From: Marisediminitalea oceani
Lineage (GTDB): Bacteria > Pseudomonadota > Gammaproteobacteria > Enterobacterales > Alteromonadaceae
Direction of reading: 5' to 3'
Assembly: GCF_003731635.1 (NCBI RefSeq)
Contig: NZ_RCUA01000032.1
Coordinates: forward strand, 24,950 to 88,949
Length of the DNA: 64,000 bases
Shown here: positions 28,901 to 37,772 of the stretch, piece by piece
Numbering within the stretch: position 1 is the first letter of the stretch
Layout: each line of letters begins with the position of its first letter
Notes under the pieces: model-generated
Database searches by the model: none
Told to the model about the DNA's origin: nothing
What the model saw: the letters and a program-made list of their open reading frames with translations, nothing else
Program-made: the position numbers and the translations under genes

Positions 28901-29685
28901 TCTTTAAAAGGGTGGAATTGCGGTAAATAAAACGCTAACGGCTTTACTTGGGGATTTGTATCACTTTCTCCTGTGAACTGCTTAGTTTCAAACAGTGGGC
29001 CGGGCGCACTGTAGTCGGCAGTAGGGGCTGTTGAAACGCTATGCTCTGCCGTGGCTACGTTTCCTACTTCTTCAATTTGAGTTTTTGCATCGAGATATTC
29101 TTTTCCATAATGCGTTATAAAATGCAGAAAAGGATTAGTGATTTTCTTATCGACCTTGAAAAGCTCGCAATACTCGCCCATTTCTATATCGGCCTTTGGT
29201 CTTCGGCTTTCAAAAACACCGGTATAGATGAAGTGATAAAACGGAGATAAGCCTGCCACGTCGATATCATTATATGTAGAGATATAAAAAGACACATCAA
29301 AATGGGGATTGATATTAAGGCTTAGACGCTTTTCGTTTTCGTAGAAAAAGGCAATCGCTAACTGCCCTTCCGCCATAGCCTGAAGATTCTCCAGGCACAT
29401 TGGATCTACAAATGGTGATGTTATTCGAAGTTCGGCGGCACCATACAAAATGTAATGTAATAACGGATTTAAATCTGACTCAGCAAGATCTGAATACTGT
29501 TGAAGATACCATTTTGTATCAAACAAATAGGACGGAGAAGCTCCATCGCTAGCTCCAACACTCAAAAAGTGCTGTATAGCATCTTGTTGTTTTATGTCGG
29601 GGTATTGTTGAGCGTAAAAGTCAAAATCAAAAAGCCCACTTAGTTCGATTATATCTATTTTTTCTTGTAACTGATCAGAGTCCAT
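25975..29685 (-). CDS. Three-domain WbsX-GT4-GT2 glycosyltransferase
   Basis: The protein has 1236 residues. Residues 1-200 hold FDxxWYxxxYxD-type modules (SYLFDTKWYLQQYSDL, NPHFDVSFYISTYND). Residues about 247-600 are a WbsX-like (GH99-type) domain: LAFYLPQFHPF, GFTEWRNVVRGKPRFHGHYQP, CLMWANENWTRTWDG, NAWNEWAEGAHLEP. Residues about 605-960 are a GT4 domain with TGFADLRKGFDLF and the acidic motif REDPFPSVVLE. Residues about 965-1190 are GT2: VSVVVPNYNYENYLEERL, IVLDDKSPD, WIAEADD. It would transfer several sugars of the repeat unit. The 3' third of the gene (GT2) is distinctly more AT-rich than the rest, which suggests a recombination join within the gene. Confidence 0.88.
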   Translation of the reverse strand: MDSDQLQEKIDIIELSGLFDFDFYAQQYPDIKQQDAIQHFLSVGASDGASPSYLFDTKWYLQQYSDLAESDLNPLLHYILYGAAELRITSPFVDPMCLENLQAMAEGQLAIAFFYENEKRLSLNINPHFDVSFYISTYNDIDVAGLSPFYHFIYTGVFESRRPKADIEMGEYCELFKVDKKITNPFLHFITHYGKEYLDAKTQIEEVGNVATAEHSVSTAPTADYSAPGPLFETKQFTGESDTNPQVKPLAFYLPQFHPFKENDEWWGKGFTEWRNVVRGKPRFHGHYQPHIPSDLGFYDLRVKEVFKEQAELAKAAGIHGFCFYHYWFNGKRLMEKPIDMFLENKDINISFCLMWANENWTRTWDGFDNDVLIAQDYYEEDDIPFIEDLGRHFKDERYIRVDGRPLFIIYRPGIIPNVKETIKKWRRICEEQLNEMPLFYMAQAFDDTDPRLFDLDGAIEFPPHKIASGLPDASRAEGLIDPTFTGHYPSYDALVSSSLSEKEHPFPLIRGVTPSWDNEARKPGRGMGYVGSTPQKYEKWLKAIAQYARTYPIENKESFVMINAWNEWAEGAHLEPDVYNGHAYLNATYRAVHAIDSFEDKTKLILIGHDAYKHGAQLLTLNIFKTLKQTFGIDVVCVLLEGGPLVEEYKKVGTTHVLDGTEGHFRALIEDLNKSKAYQYAICNTLVSGHCAKILHENNIESIQLVHELSNLIKEYKLEDNAQGVSDYSKAVVFAADFVKRSFNRVVEDANEDKLHIIPQGIYQQLTFDENAKAKLRERLSLSSDAKIVVNTGFADLRKGFDLFISIARKLVKQDPLFHFVWVGNVKQDLAIWLLDSIEPELKEHIHIVPFTKEIALYVQGADCFALTSREDPFPSVVLESLVLGTPVVAFENSGGFEEPISLPVNGELVRVGDIEAFSLAIINQVESDCNMKANKRRDFALQKYDWNNYVFSLLELLIKNLKRVSVVVPNYNYENYLEERLLSIFNQSYPIFEIIVLDDKSPDNSVEVIKHLTDIHKRDIELIINRSNSGSVFKQWAKGVKIATGEYVWIAEADDSASANFLARSMDFEIDVVATYTDSIQIDETGAHLADNYRYYYTPAMLRDMDRGELLSGKEVIKSCLSVNNQFMNVSAMTFRRKEFSDCILQHLDSLLEFKVAGDWFIYVHLLSSDCTIKLIKDSLNVHRRHNKSVTHSNLAGQIKEIESIQVLVTDILGDSSNVSMQKKYIENLKRQVL

Positions 29686-29795
29686 TTATATACCCAAATA
29701 TTTCTTAAATTACACTAACATTAAAAGCCGATTGTCATACACGCGATTAAATTCAACATATGCACCCAGCGATACAATTCTTTTGTGAATTTGTT

Positions 29796-30743
29796 TTACT
29801 CGCTTTGCTGTAAGCAAGCTTTCACTACGATTTGGACGAGATGAATAATAGTCCCATTAACCTTAACATCAAGTCTAACATTTTCCTGTATTGGTCCGAT
29901 CTTAAAACCTAACACTTTTCCGTTAGAAACAATGACGGGCTTAGTTTTTGACAAGTATTCTTTTACGTCCGGTCGTTCGTGGAATCCACTAACGGCTTGT
30001 TCAATATTTCCGTTATTAATAACGATAGCTTCAATAGTGTCGACGGTGGCTAACCAGGCATTGAGATATGGAGAGGTAGCCTCAAGCACACCCGTCCGGG
30101 GCAGATCCAAACAGTATTCAAACGTCTTTCCAGTATTTGCTAAATTTGTAACATTAATCTGAAAGTCTGTTTTCTTTATTCTTGACTTAATTAGCTTAGC
30201 TGGAACACCACCAATAATCGAAAAGTCCGGAAATGACTTCGTTACAACTGCGCCGGCTGCTACCACACAGTGAGCGCCTATTTTTACACCGTCTACTATC
30301 GACCCCCCCGCTCCAATCCATGTACCTTCGCCAATTTCTATTCCTTTAGAAGTAATAGGTTGATCTTTTATGTATTTATCAACCCGATCAAATCCATGAT
30401 TAAAACCAAATATTTGAACAGAACTGGCAATTCTAACCGCAGTGCCAATTTTCACGTTGCCAATAATATTAGTTAATGGATTAACAGAAACATCGTTACC
30501 CATTGTGATGTTGCCACGTAAAGTTACCTGAGATGCTATGCGAACATTTCTCCCTAGGCGTGCACTGTCTGTAAAAAAATTGCAGTCTGGAGCGATGTAA
30601 CAGTTAGGCCCGAAAGAAGCATTAGCATTGCGAGCAAGCACCTCTTTAATAACTTTCTGTTGTGGCAGTTCGGCCACGTTCGCTTCCCATGTAGCTACCG
30701 ACAGTTTTTTGGCTTTCCATTCTTCATCTGTAAGGTTGTGCAA
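29796..30743 (-). CDS. Left-handed beta-helix acetyltransferase
   Basis: The protein has 315 residues. Residues about 45-195 consist of hexapeptide repeats (LGRNVRIASQVTLRGNIT, VKIGTAVRIASSVQI, IEIGEGTWIGAGGSIVDGVKIGAHCVVAAGAVVTK), with the catalytic-type histidine in FGFNHGFD and the closing IIGGVPAKLIKSR, all typical of acetyl-CoA-dependent sugar O- or N-acetyltransferases. The C-terminal 110 residues are a separate unrecognised domain. It probably acetylates a sugar of the surface polymer. Its start lies three bases after the stop of the sulfotransferase-like gene. Confidence 0.85.
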   Translation of the reverse strand: MHNLTDEEWKAKKLSVATWEANVAELPQQKVIKEVLARNANASFGPNCYIAPDCNFFTDSARLGRNVRIASQVTLRGNITMGNDVSVNPLTNIIGNVKIGTAVRIASSVQIFGFNHGFDRVDKYIKDQPITSKGIEIGEGTWIGAGGSIVDGVKIGAHCVVAAGAVVTKSFPDFSIIGGVPAKLIKSRIKKTDFQINVTNLANTGKTFEYCLDLPRTGVLEATSPYLNAWLATVDTIEAIVINNGNIEQAVSGFHERPDVKEYLSKTKPVIVSNGKVLGFKIGPIQENVRLDVKVNGTIIHLVQIVVKACLQQSE

Positions 30744-30746
30744 TGC

Positions 30747-31844
30747 CTACTCCCTCATTTTTCTCATCAGCTTGCTCAGCCACAATCTCTTTTGTTCTGG
30801 TAGTGTATCAGTTCCTAAAAGTTGTCGAAGTAGCTCTAAATACTGCACATCTAAATCCGAAAGCTCTTTACTACCAATATGGGTTACAAGCTCACTTAAT
30901 AGTGCTTTGTCGGCTTCAAGCAAGTACTTGCCAACCTTGGTAAGATGGTCAGGATAAAGCTCCTGATGTATATAGCTAGCTCTGTTTTTTGCCTTTACAT
31001 AATTGATAAGATTTTCATAGTTCTCGATAGGAGCCAAGGCCTGTAATGCCATTATTTTTTCAAGGCTTTGCTCCTTATAACACTGATATGTATTAGCCGG
31101 GAGCAAGCTGTAAGCTTGGGAATTACTCTTAAACCCCTGTAAGCATTGGTCGATTCTACGATCCAGGTCGCCGAGGTCAAACTTATTAACCCACCGCTTG
31201 AATTCGAGACATTCAAAACTGTAAGACGAGTTAATTTTTTCGCTCTGGGGGGTATAGCCTGTTGGCGGCTCTAAGTCGAGACAAGTTAATAAGTCAGTAA
31301 TGATATCGGTACGGAAAACCGTTGAATCACCGTAGGCACGAAGATTAAAAGTGCATTCTGAATAAATGGAAATAGAGTCAATCAATTCGTCCAGGTAACT
31401 TTTGGGTAACTGGCTGCGATGTGGCAAGGGCAAAACCTGTCCGTTACGTTTTACTGACTGATTATACAAAGATTCAATAAGCTCAAAATCAGCACGAACA
31501 TAGGCAATAAATTGAATGTTGTACTGTTCTCTATATTTTAAAAATTCTGGTATCTGGTAAAAGAAAAACTCAGAACTAAGTAAGAGGTTATTGCAACCAG
31601 TTTCATTGAACTCAGTTAACAGCTGTTGAAATTTAGCATGATTAAATTGCGTTCTCGTTGTTTGTGATAAACGCTCTAGAAACAAAGCTCTGTGGCCAGA
31701 GCTTACACTATTAGAATCAAGTTCATGTTGAGGGTAATATACACCTTGACTCCTCAACCATGAAGCATGTGTACTTAACCAAAACTGGATTACTGACGTG
31801 CCGGTCTTTGGTGGCCCAACGTGAATATATAATTTCTTATTCAT
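30747..31844 (-). CDS. Sulfotransferase-like protein
   Basis: The protein has 365 residues. It opens with LYIHVGPPKTGTSVIQFWLS, the PAPS 5'-phosphosulfate loop of P-loop sulfotransferases (PPKTGTS at about 11-17), and later has IQFIAYVRADFELIESLYNQ, the usual position of the 3'-phosphate site. It may put sulfate on the surface polysaccharide, a modification common in marine bacteria. The C-terminal half is divergent, so the acceptor is unknown. The gene sits between two transferase genes with only 3-15 bp between them. Confidence 0.72.
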   Translation of the reverse strand: MNKKLYIHVGPPKTGTSVIQFWLSTHASWLRSQGVYYPQHELDSNSVSSGHRALFLERLSQTTRTQFNHAKFQQLLTEFNETGCNNLLLSSEFFFYQIPEFLKYREQYNIQFIAYVRADFELIESLYNQSVKRNGQVLPLPHRSQLPKSYLDELIDSISIYSECTFNLRAYGDSTVFRTDIITDLLTCLDLEPPTGYTPQSEKINSSYSFECLEFKRWVNKFDLGDLDRRIDQCLQGFKSNSQAYSLLPANTYQCYKEQSLEKIMALQALAPIENYENLINYVKAKNRASYIHQELYPDHLTKVGKYLLEADKALLSELVTHIGSKELSDLDVQYLELLRQLLGTDTLPEQKRLWLSKLMRKMRE

Positions 31845-31859
31845 TGGAATATTAACGAA

Positions 31860-33092
31860 CTATTGATTGGTAAGAGCTGCATAGTTAAAGGTCTGTAGAT
31901 GCTTACGCATATCAAACTCAAAAAACTTACCATCAAAATCTACAAAAGCACAAAGCTCACCTGGTAGTTCTTTCTTGTTGGCAGGGATAGCGGACAGATT
32001 ACACGCTGCAACAAACCCGAGAGGCTCCCCCTTGACATTCAACATTTCATTCACATCATCTCTTACCTGCCGAGAAACAATCTCAAACCGTATCCTGGTT
32101 TTACTGTCTAACTTTAAGTAAATGTGGCTTACCGGTTTTGCGTGGCGGATTATTCCCCAGCCTGAAATGATAAGCTTATCTTGCTCAGTCTTGATATTGT
32201 CTATTGACCCATTAAACGTTTTCACTTGTTTTTTAAAGCCATCGCCTGCGTCACTAAACCCAAGCTTAGATGCTGTAACCGATACATCCTCTGCATAAGG
32301 CCAATTTTGGCCTAATTCTTTAAATTTGGTAATCAAAGAGGCGGAGTATATATGGTTTAAACAAATTTGATTTGCGATAAAACGCTCTTCGTCTTCAGTA
32401 AAATAGCGAACTAAATGAAAACCTTTTCCCCGATAAGTTCTGAGAGTTTCAATGTTTAAATCAGGAACACGTCCTCGTAGTTTCTCTTCGGCATGTAGGC
32501 GTGCTATTCGGTAGGGTTTATTATGAAAATGGATATGTACCAAACCAGTCCTTTTTTCCCGATCACTCTGAATCACCTTACCCCAGTGAAACCCTTGATC
32601 TAAAGACTTAATAGTGCCGCGGCGAAAGAAACATTTACGATAAGGCTGCTTATTAAACCAGTAAGGACTCACGGAAGAATTATAAAACTGGCTATCGATT
32701 AAAAGTGAACCCTCGGTTTCTGCATGCTTTTGCAACTCCAATTGCAAAGCGCCTTTATCACAGCTAATGACCCCCTCATTATCCAATGTTGCAAGAAATT
32801 CATCACAATCTAACAACATGTAATAATCGAATTCAGAAGTCTTATCTAGTTTTTTGATGAACTCACAAAAGATATCACCGCGATTTTCATAATCCTGTTT
32901 GCTGCTGTATTGCTGTATAATGTTACAACCAGATGCACCTGCCCATGACAATTGCTCTTTTGTATTAGTACTTTCGCTACCATTATCAAAAATGAATAGA
33001 TTTTCATGCCCTACGAGGTAACTATGATAAGCAATCCACTTGCTTAGCAGTTCTTCCTCATTTTTTTGCATCATTAATATTGCTATTTTCAT
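31860..33092 (-). CDS. GT92/Glyco_tranf_2_4-like glycosyltransferase
   Basis: The protein has 410 residues. KIAILMMQKNEEELLSKWI followed by GHENLFIFDNGS and YYMLLDCDEFLA is the GT-A start of the Glyco_tranf_2_4/GT92 group, with DCDEF as metal site. HIHFHNKPYRIARLHAEEKLRGR matches the family's histidine-rich acceptor region. The C-terminal 120 residues (ISGWGIIRHAKPVSHIYLKL) form a beta-rich domain, perhaps binding the glycan. It is in the operon between the RgpF-HAD fusion and the sulfotransferase-like gene. Confidence 0.75.
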   Translation of the reverse strand: MKIAILMMQKNEEELLSKWIAYHSYLVGHENLFIFDNGSESTNTKEQLSWAGASGCNIIQQYSSKQDYENRGDIFCEFIKKLDKTSEFDYYMLLDCDEFLATLDNEGVISCDKGALQLELQKHAETEGSLLIDSQFYNSSVSPYWFNKQPYRKCFFRRGTIKSLDQGFHWGKVIQSDREKRTGLVHIHFHNKPYRIARLHAEEKLRGRVPDLNIETLRTYRGKGFHLVRYFTEDEERFIANQICLNHIYSASLITKFKELGQNWPYAEDVSVTASKLGFSDAGDGFKKQVKTFNGSIDNIKTEQDKLIISGWGIIRHAKPVSHIYLKLDSKTRIRFEIVSRQVRDDVNEMLNVKGEPLGFVAACNLSAIPANKKELPGELCAFVDFDGKFFEFDMRKHLQTFNYAALTNQ

Positions 33093-33109
33093 ATAAGCTT
33101 TGTCTAAAG

Positions 33110-35035
33110 TTATTCACCAAAAAATGGATAACGCCCTAAATTACTAATTTGTGGACCCCACTTAAGAGTTTCATTCTCGGTGGGAACATCCAACAATCCC
33201 ATTTTGTTAAAACCGGCTAGTTTCCATTTATCGATTGGATTCAATATGTGAATATTCTGTAACCCAAAATCACCGCAGATTTGTGCATCTGATCGCACAT
33301 TATCACCCACATGAATATAATTTTTGGAGGTTTCAGCAAGAAGTCCTTTTATGTGTGACCACATCGTCCCGGCGTCTTTTCGCTTGCCTAAATCTGAGCT
33401 AACAAATAATCGATAAGGCACTGCAATGCCAATTTTACGCAACATGATTTCGACCTGTTGCTTGGTGTAATAAATGTCGGTGATAAACCAGATTTCCTTT
33501 CCTTCCTGGCTAAGTTGTTTCACGATTTCGACCATCTCATCCTTCGGAAGCGACATTTCAAGGTCGAAATAAAACTCTTTATTCATCCAATCTTCTGTAG
33601 TCTTGTTGGCAACATTAACGTCGCGAGCAAGCTGTGTATAAATTTCTGTAATACATACATCTTGTTGAAAGTGCTTAGTTTGTCGGCAGGTTAATTCAGC
33701 TTTATTACGAGCAGCAACAAAATCTTCAGGTGATTCAAATACATTTTCTTTGGTTAGTTCTTTACCCAAAAGATACTTTGCATAATCAGGTTCGTAGTAT
33801 TTTCTTCTTAATACCGTGTCAAAAACATCAAACGAAATGATATCAAAGCCCGATAAATCGCCTAACAGCGATGACGCGGGTTTGTAATAGCTTGTTGCTA
33901 TAGATGTTTTATCCTGGGTAAACCGTCCTAAGGGAGGATAATAGTAAAATTGTTGAAACCCCTGCTTCTCGGTCAGTGGCCCAAGAATCCGTTCTAATGC
34001 ATGAAGCTTAGAGCCGTCATTTGGTAGTGGCTCTTCAGGAAAATCATCGTACTGGTACGTTTTCTCAAGCAAAGGCTTTAAGGCTGCTGGTCGAGCCCAA
34101 AACATACCACCGACAGGATAGGTTAAGAAATTATCGCTGATATCCACGCCCCATTCATCTACGAATTCCTTTGCAAATGGTTTATTACATGTCCAGTGAT
34201 TTACCCATGCCGGCATCATCCAAAACGATGTCGGATAATACAATCCTAACTCTTTATGCTCATCAAACAAACGTAGCACCGATGATGTTACATGCTTGTC
34301 TCCTAAGAGGAATTGATTCTGATAATCAAACCATTGTGTTTGCTCACGACCACTGTAAAGCGACTTTTTCGAATGCAGATGACACATCAAATCATAAGCA
34401 AGGAGCTCTTTACCAAAGTGCACTAAAAATGGGCCAAAGTTACGGCCGCGATTTTCGCAGACAGCTACTTTAACTTTATTAACTTTAGTAATTTTATTGA
34501 AAGTCGCGGTTGCAGTCTCGGCAATCTCCTTCGTTGCAGCTGTAACGAACACATCTACACTGGTGGGAAATTTTTCTAAGCTACCGGCAAATCTGCCTAC
34601 AAAATCAGCATAAAAGACATGTAGCACGATCGCTATTTTTTGCCCGCGCCAGCTTCCACTCTCTTTAGGGATAAGATTATCTTTCGGCGTCCATCGTGGT
34701 AGTGCTCTGGACCACGCGCGACCTTCGTTGCGGCCATGATACATATAATGAAGTAACGGTGAGATGCCCGCATGATAAACATCCACGTTACAGCGTAAAT
34801 AAGTTTCAGTATCAAATTCCGGTGATGGATTCACATTTGCGTAAGAGGATTTCTTTATATAATCTTTAAACGCTAACCAGTTACTAGGAAATGAACCATA
34901 GTGCTCCTGATACCACTGTGGGTTAAACAGGCCTGATTTGATGGCAAGTTTATATGCCTTCGCTAAAGATGGGTAAGCTAGACCTTCTATTTTAGTTTGG
35001 AGTCCTCTGGCGAGATTTTTGATGTTTCTTTTCAT
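33110..35035 (-). CDS. RgpF-like (rhamnan synthesis F) protein fused to a HAD domain
   Basis: The protein has 641 residues. Residues 35-110 hold a GLFNPQWYQEHYG and EFDTETYLRCNVDVYHAG module like that in the 1236-residue neighbour. Residues about 132-365 are RgpF-like (KIAIVLHVFYADFVG, VCENRGRNFGPFLVHF, MCHLHSKKS, YPVGGMFWARPAAL), a domain linked to rhamnose polymer synthesis. From about 395 a HAD phosphatase-like domain follows: FDIISFDVFDTVLRRK (motif I, D403), WFITDIYYTKQQ, and YIHVGDNVRSDAQICGDFG. It fits well with the rml genes downstream. The fusion product may add rhamnose and remodel a phosphate-bearing sugar; that last part is inference. Confidence 0.82.
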   Translation of the reverse strand: MKRNIKNLARGLQTKIEGLAYPSLAKAYKLAIKSGLFNPQWYQEHYGSFPSNWLAFKDYIKKSSYANVNPSPEFDTETYLRCNVDVYHAGISPLLHYMYHGRNEGRAWSRALPRWTPKDNLIPKESGSWRGQKIAIVLHVFYADFVGRFAGSLEKFPTSVDVFVTAATKEIAETATATFNKITKVNKVKVAVCENRGRNFGPFLVHFGKELLAYDLMCHLHSKKSLYSGREQTQWFDYQNQFLLGDKHVTSSVLRLFDEHKELGLYYPTSFWMMPAWVNHWTCNKPFAKEFVDEWGVDISDNFLTYPVGGMFWARPAALKPLLEKTYQYDDFPEEPLPNDGSKLHALERILGPLTEKQGFQQFYYYPPLGRFTQDKTSIATSYYKPASSLLGDLSGFDIISFDVFDTVLRRKYYEPDYAKYLLGKELTKENVFESPEDFVAARNKAELTCRQTKHFQQDVCITEIYTQLARDVNVANKTTEDWMNKEFYFDLEMSLPKDEMVEIVKQLSQEGKEIWFITDIYYTKQQVEIMLRKIGIAVPYRLFVSSDLGKRKDAGTMWSHIKGLLAETSKNYIHVGDNVRSDAQICGDFGLQNIHILNPIDKWKLAGFNKMGLLDVPTENETLKWGPQISNLGRYPFFGE

Positions 35036-35037
35036 TG

Positions 35038-36150
35038 TTATAAACCAAAAAATTGCATTGAATTGACGTTACCGAAACCAGAGATAGCATCGTCAAACTC
35101 AAACAATGGCCAGGTAGACTGAGGTAAGAGATTTCTTTTCGATACATACTGCGCATAAAGGAATTCAATCTCCTCTACGCTAAATTCTACGTTGTGCAGG
35201 TTGAAATGCGCAACAGCTTCCAGCGCGCCCTCAAAAACCAGGGATAGCTTTTCAAAGTGGTGCTGGGTGAAGTTACGTTTACCAAAAGACAACATAAAAT
35301 CACCGTCTTTGAGAGGCGATTCTAAGATATCAATGAATTGTCCATCGGGCGAGGTAAACAACGACTCCATAAACATAGAGCGATCCAGCATTGTATAACC
35401 GCCCCCCATTTTCACTTTGTCTTTGAATACAAAATTCAGATTTGCCTTATATTCGCCAGCTGCTGTTTTACTACTATCGGTAGTAATGAAATAGAAGCCA
35501 TTGGTGTCGCTTTTCAGCAGCATACTTAGTAATTTCTGAATTGTTCCTGAGTAACCAACATCTAAAAATATTGCTTGTTCGGCCGTTTCTTTTGTCAATT
35601 TCACTGAAGCTAAGTACTTTAAGTAAGCCTTCTTAGTCGGCTCCACTATGCTATGAATTTTCTCTAAGTTATTTGTAACTAACGTTTCGAGCTTTGGCAT
35701 GTCAGCAGGCACAACGATTTCTTTATCGAGCTCATCTTCAGGAATTATTTGATTTACTTGTTCCAGTGTAAACCCGAATCTTGCCATAAAAAAATCGCGA
35801 ATAGATCCTTCATAACCATGACCTAATGATAGGGGCCACGATTCTTGATCTGTAAGCATAATTCTAAATAGAAATGTGCGAGATGCGTATAGATAGTGCG
35901 TTTCCAACTGAGGGTTAATAACTTCTAACCCTTTTTGAAGGATATATCCCTCTCGTGCGAGACAATATACTCGTTTAGGGGCTCTATCGAGTGAGGCGAG
36001 CACTTTCGATAAATAAGTATGAAGAAGCGGGCCACAAAAATTGTACCCGAATTCCTTTAATGATGCTGACTCTACCATGCCTTGTGGATTTACTCTTTTA
36101 GTTGCTTGTAGCTGAAACGGTCGTTTCTGCGTAAACACGAATCCTAACAT
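35038..36150 (-). CDS. HAD-associated domain protein (COG5610-like C-terminal region)
   Basis: The protein has 370 residues. KRVYCLAREGYILQKGLEVI, LYASRTFLFRIML and FLDVGYSGTIQKLLSMLL resemble the part that follows the HAD domain in COG5610-type predicted hydrolases of glycan loci. Here it is a separate gene upstream of the RgpF-HAD fusion, which carries the HAD part, so the two may work as one complex. It is the first gene of the polysaccharide run. The ATG at 36150 has no clear ribosome site, and TATACT lies four bases upstream of it; a GTG four codons later follows AGGA closely, so the true start is unsettled. Confidence 0.65.
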   Translation of the reverse strand: MLGFVFTQKRPFQLQATKRVNPQGMVESASLKEFGYNFCGPLLHTYLSKVLASLDRAPKRVYCLAREGYILQKGLEVINPQLETHYLYASRTFLFRIMLTDQESWPLSLGHGYEGSIRDFFMARFGFTLEQVNQIIPEDELDKEIVVPADMPKLETLVTNNLEKIHSIVEPTKKAYLKYLASVKLTKETAEQAIFLDVGYSGTIQKLLSMLLKSDTNGFYFITTDSSKTAAGEYKANLNFVFKDKVKMGGGYTMLDRSMFMESLFTSPDGQFIDILESPLKDGDFMLSFGKRNFTQHHFEKLSLVFEGALEAVAHFNLHNVEFSVEEIEFLYAQYVSKRNLLPQSTWPLFEFDDAISGFGNVNSMQFFGL

Positions 36151-36249
36151 TTAGTATAGAGTTTGTCTTGAAACTCATTCCAATTTTAATCTTGAATTAA
36201 CAGGAAAAATTTCAACAATAATGGCCTATGGCTACCGGTAATCTGAAAC

Positions 36250-36276
36250 AAAAAACCCGCCAGCGGCGGGTTTTTT
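36250..36276 (-). terminator. Rho-independent terminator of the alpha operon
   Basis: AAAAAACCCGCC, loop AGC, then GGCGGGTTTTTT: a GC-rich six-pair stem flanked by A and U runs, able to stop transcription in both directions. It lies 46 bp past the rplQ stop and separates the ribosomal operon from the polysaccharide genes, which read in the same direction. Leakage could feed them. Confidence 0.88.
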
Positions 36277-36321
36277 AATCGAACCGGTTAAGCGTGAGCT
36301 TAGCCGTTATCGAGTAATTGC

Positions 36322-36723
36322 TTACTCTTCAGTTGCTTCTACTGCTTCTTCTTCAGCTTCTACAACCGGGCGGTCAACTAACTCAACGTATGCCATAGGC
36401 GCGTTGTCGCCAGCACGGAAACCGCATTTTAAAATGCGAAGATAACCGCCTGGGCGAGTTTCGTAACGAGGACCAAGCTCGTTGAACAGTTTACCTACTA
36501 CTTCTTTATCACCAGTGCGGGCCATTGCCAGACGACGGTTTGCAACGCTGTCTTGCTTAGCCAGAGTGATAAGAGGCTCAATTACGCGACGTAATTCTTT
36601 CGCTTTTGGTAACGTCGTTTTGATCACTTCGTGCTTGACCAAAGAACCGGCCATGTTTTTAAACATAGCTTGACGATGGCTGCTGTTGCGATTCAACTGA
36701 CGACCACTCTTACGATGGCGCAT
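36322..36723 (-). CDS. rplQ: 50S ribosomal protein L17
   Basis: The protein has 133 residues, starting [20 protein letters not shown], the L17 signature, with [21 protein letters not shown] near residue 90 and an acidic, glutamate-rich tail. It lies near the exit tunnel of the large subunit. Last gene of the alpha operon, after rpoA as usual in gammaproteobacteria. Confidence 0.98.
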   Translation of the reverse strand: MRHRKSGRQLNRNSSHRQAMFKNMAGSLVKHEVIKTTLPKAKELRRVIEPLITLAKQDSVANRRLAMARTGDKEVVGKLFNELGPRYETRPGGYLRILKCGFRAGDNAPMAYVELVDRPVVEAEEEAVEATEE

Positions 36724-36763
36724 AGTTTTATCCTTCTAAAAAATCAGTTTCTTTTAAACCTGA

Positions 36764-37750
36764 TTAATCTTTTTCAGCGATGCTCTCAGGCGGCCAGTTT
36801 TCCAGGCGCATGCCCAGAGAAAGTCCACGTGAAGCGAGAACATCTTTGATCTCAGTTAGCGATTTCTTACCTAAGTTAGGAGTTTTAAGTAACTCAACTT
36901 CGGTACGCTGAACCAGGTCACCAATATACTGGATAGCTTCTGCTTTCAGACAGTTAGCAGAACGTACTGTTAATTCCAGGTCATCAACCGGACGCAGCAG
37001 AATAGGATCGAACTCTGGTTTCTCTTCTTTCTGCACTGGCTCAGAGATATCACGCAGTTCAACAAACGCATCCAGCTGTTCAGCCAGGATGGTTGCGCTA
37101 CGACGGATGGCTTCTTCAGGATCTAAAGTACCATTCGTTTCCATATCAATGATCAGTTTGTCCAGGTCGGTACGCTGTTCAACACGCGCAGACTCTACGG
37201 TGTAAGCAATACGCTCTACTGGGCTGTATGATGCATCTACTAATAAACGACCAATTGGACGATCATCTTCTTCAGAGGAACGACGAGTTGACGCTGGAAC
37301 GTAACCACGACCCATCTCTACTTTAATACGCATGCTGATTTCAGCTTCGCCGGTTAAAGTACAAACTACGTGCTCAGGGTTTACGATTTCTACGTCACCA
37401 TCATGCTGGATGTCACCAGCTACAACAGGGCCAGCGCCAGATTTCACCAGAGTCAGAGTCGCTTCGTTTTTGCCTTCTAAGCGTACCGCCAAACCTTTAA
37501 GGTTCAACAAGATCTCGATTACATCTTCTTGAACACCTTCTTTGGTGCTGTACTCGTGAAGGACGCCGTCGATCTCAACTTCAGTTACCGCACATCCAGG
37601 CATGGATGACAGTAAGATGCGACGTAAGGCGTTACCTAAAGTGTGGCCAAAACCACGCTCCAGGGGTTCCAAAGTTACTTTGGCACGAGTAGGAGAAACG
37701 TTTTCGATCTCAACTAATCTCGGTTTAAGGAATTCAGTCACAGAACCCAC
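36764..37750 (-). CDS. rpoA: DNA-directed RNA polymerase subunit alpha
   Basis: The protein has 328 residues. The N-terminal domain ([32 protein letters not shown]) dimerises and nucleates core assembly. The C-terminal domain from about residue 250 ([40 protein letters not shown]) binds UP elements and activators. It lies in the alpha operon between rpsD and rplQ, 22 bp after rpsD, controlled by the S4-type leader upstream of rpsM. Confidence 0.99.
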   Translation of the reverse strand: MGSVTEFLKPRLVEIENVSPTRAKVTLEPLERGFGHTLGNALRRILLSSMPGCAVTEVEIDGVLHEYSTKEGVQEDVIEILLNLKGLAVRLEGKNEATLTLVKSGAGPVVAGDIQHDGDVEIVNPEHVVCTLTGEAEISMRIKVEMGRGYVPASTRRSSEEDDRPIGRLLVDASYSPVERIAYTVESARVEQRTDLDKLIIDMETNGTLDPEEAIRRSATILAEQLDAFVELRDISEPVQKEEKPEFDPILLRPVDDLELTVRSANCLKAEAIQYIGDLVQRTEVELLKTPNLGKKSLTEIKDVLASRGLSLGMRLENWPPESIAEKD

Positions 37751-37772
37751 AATGCTTCCTCTTTAGTTAGCT

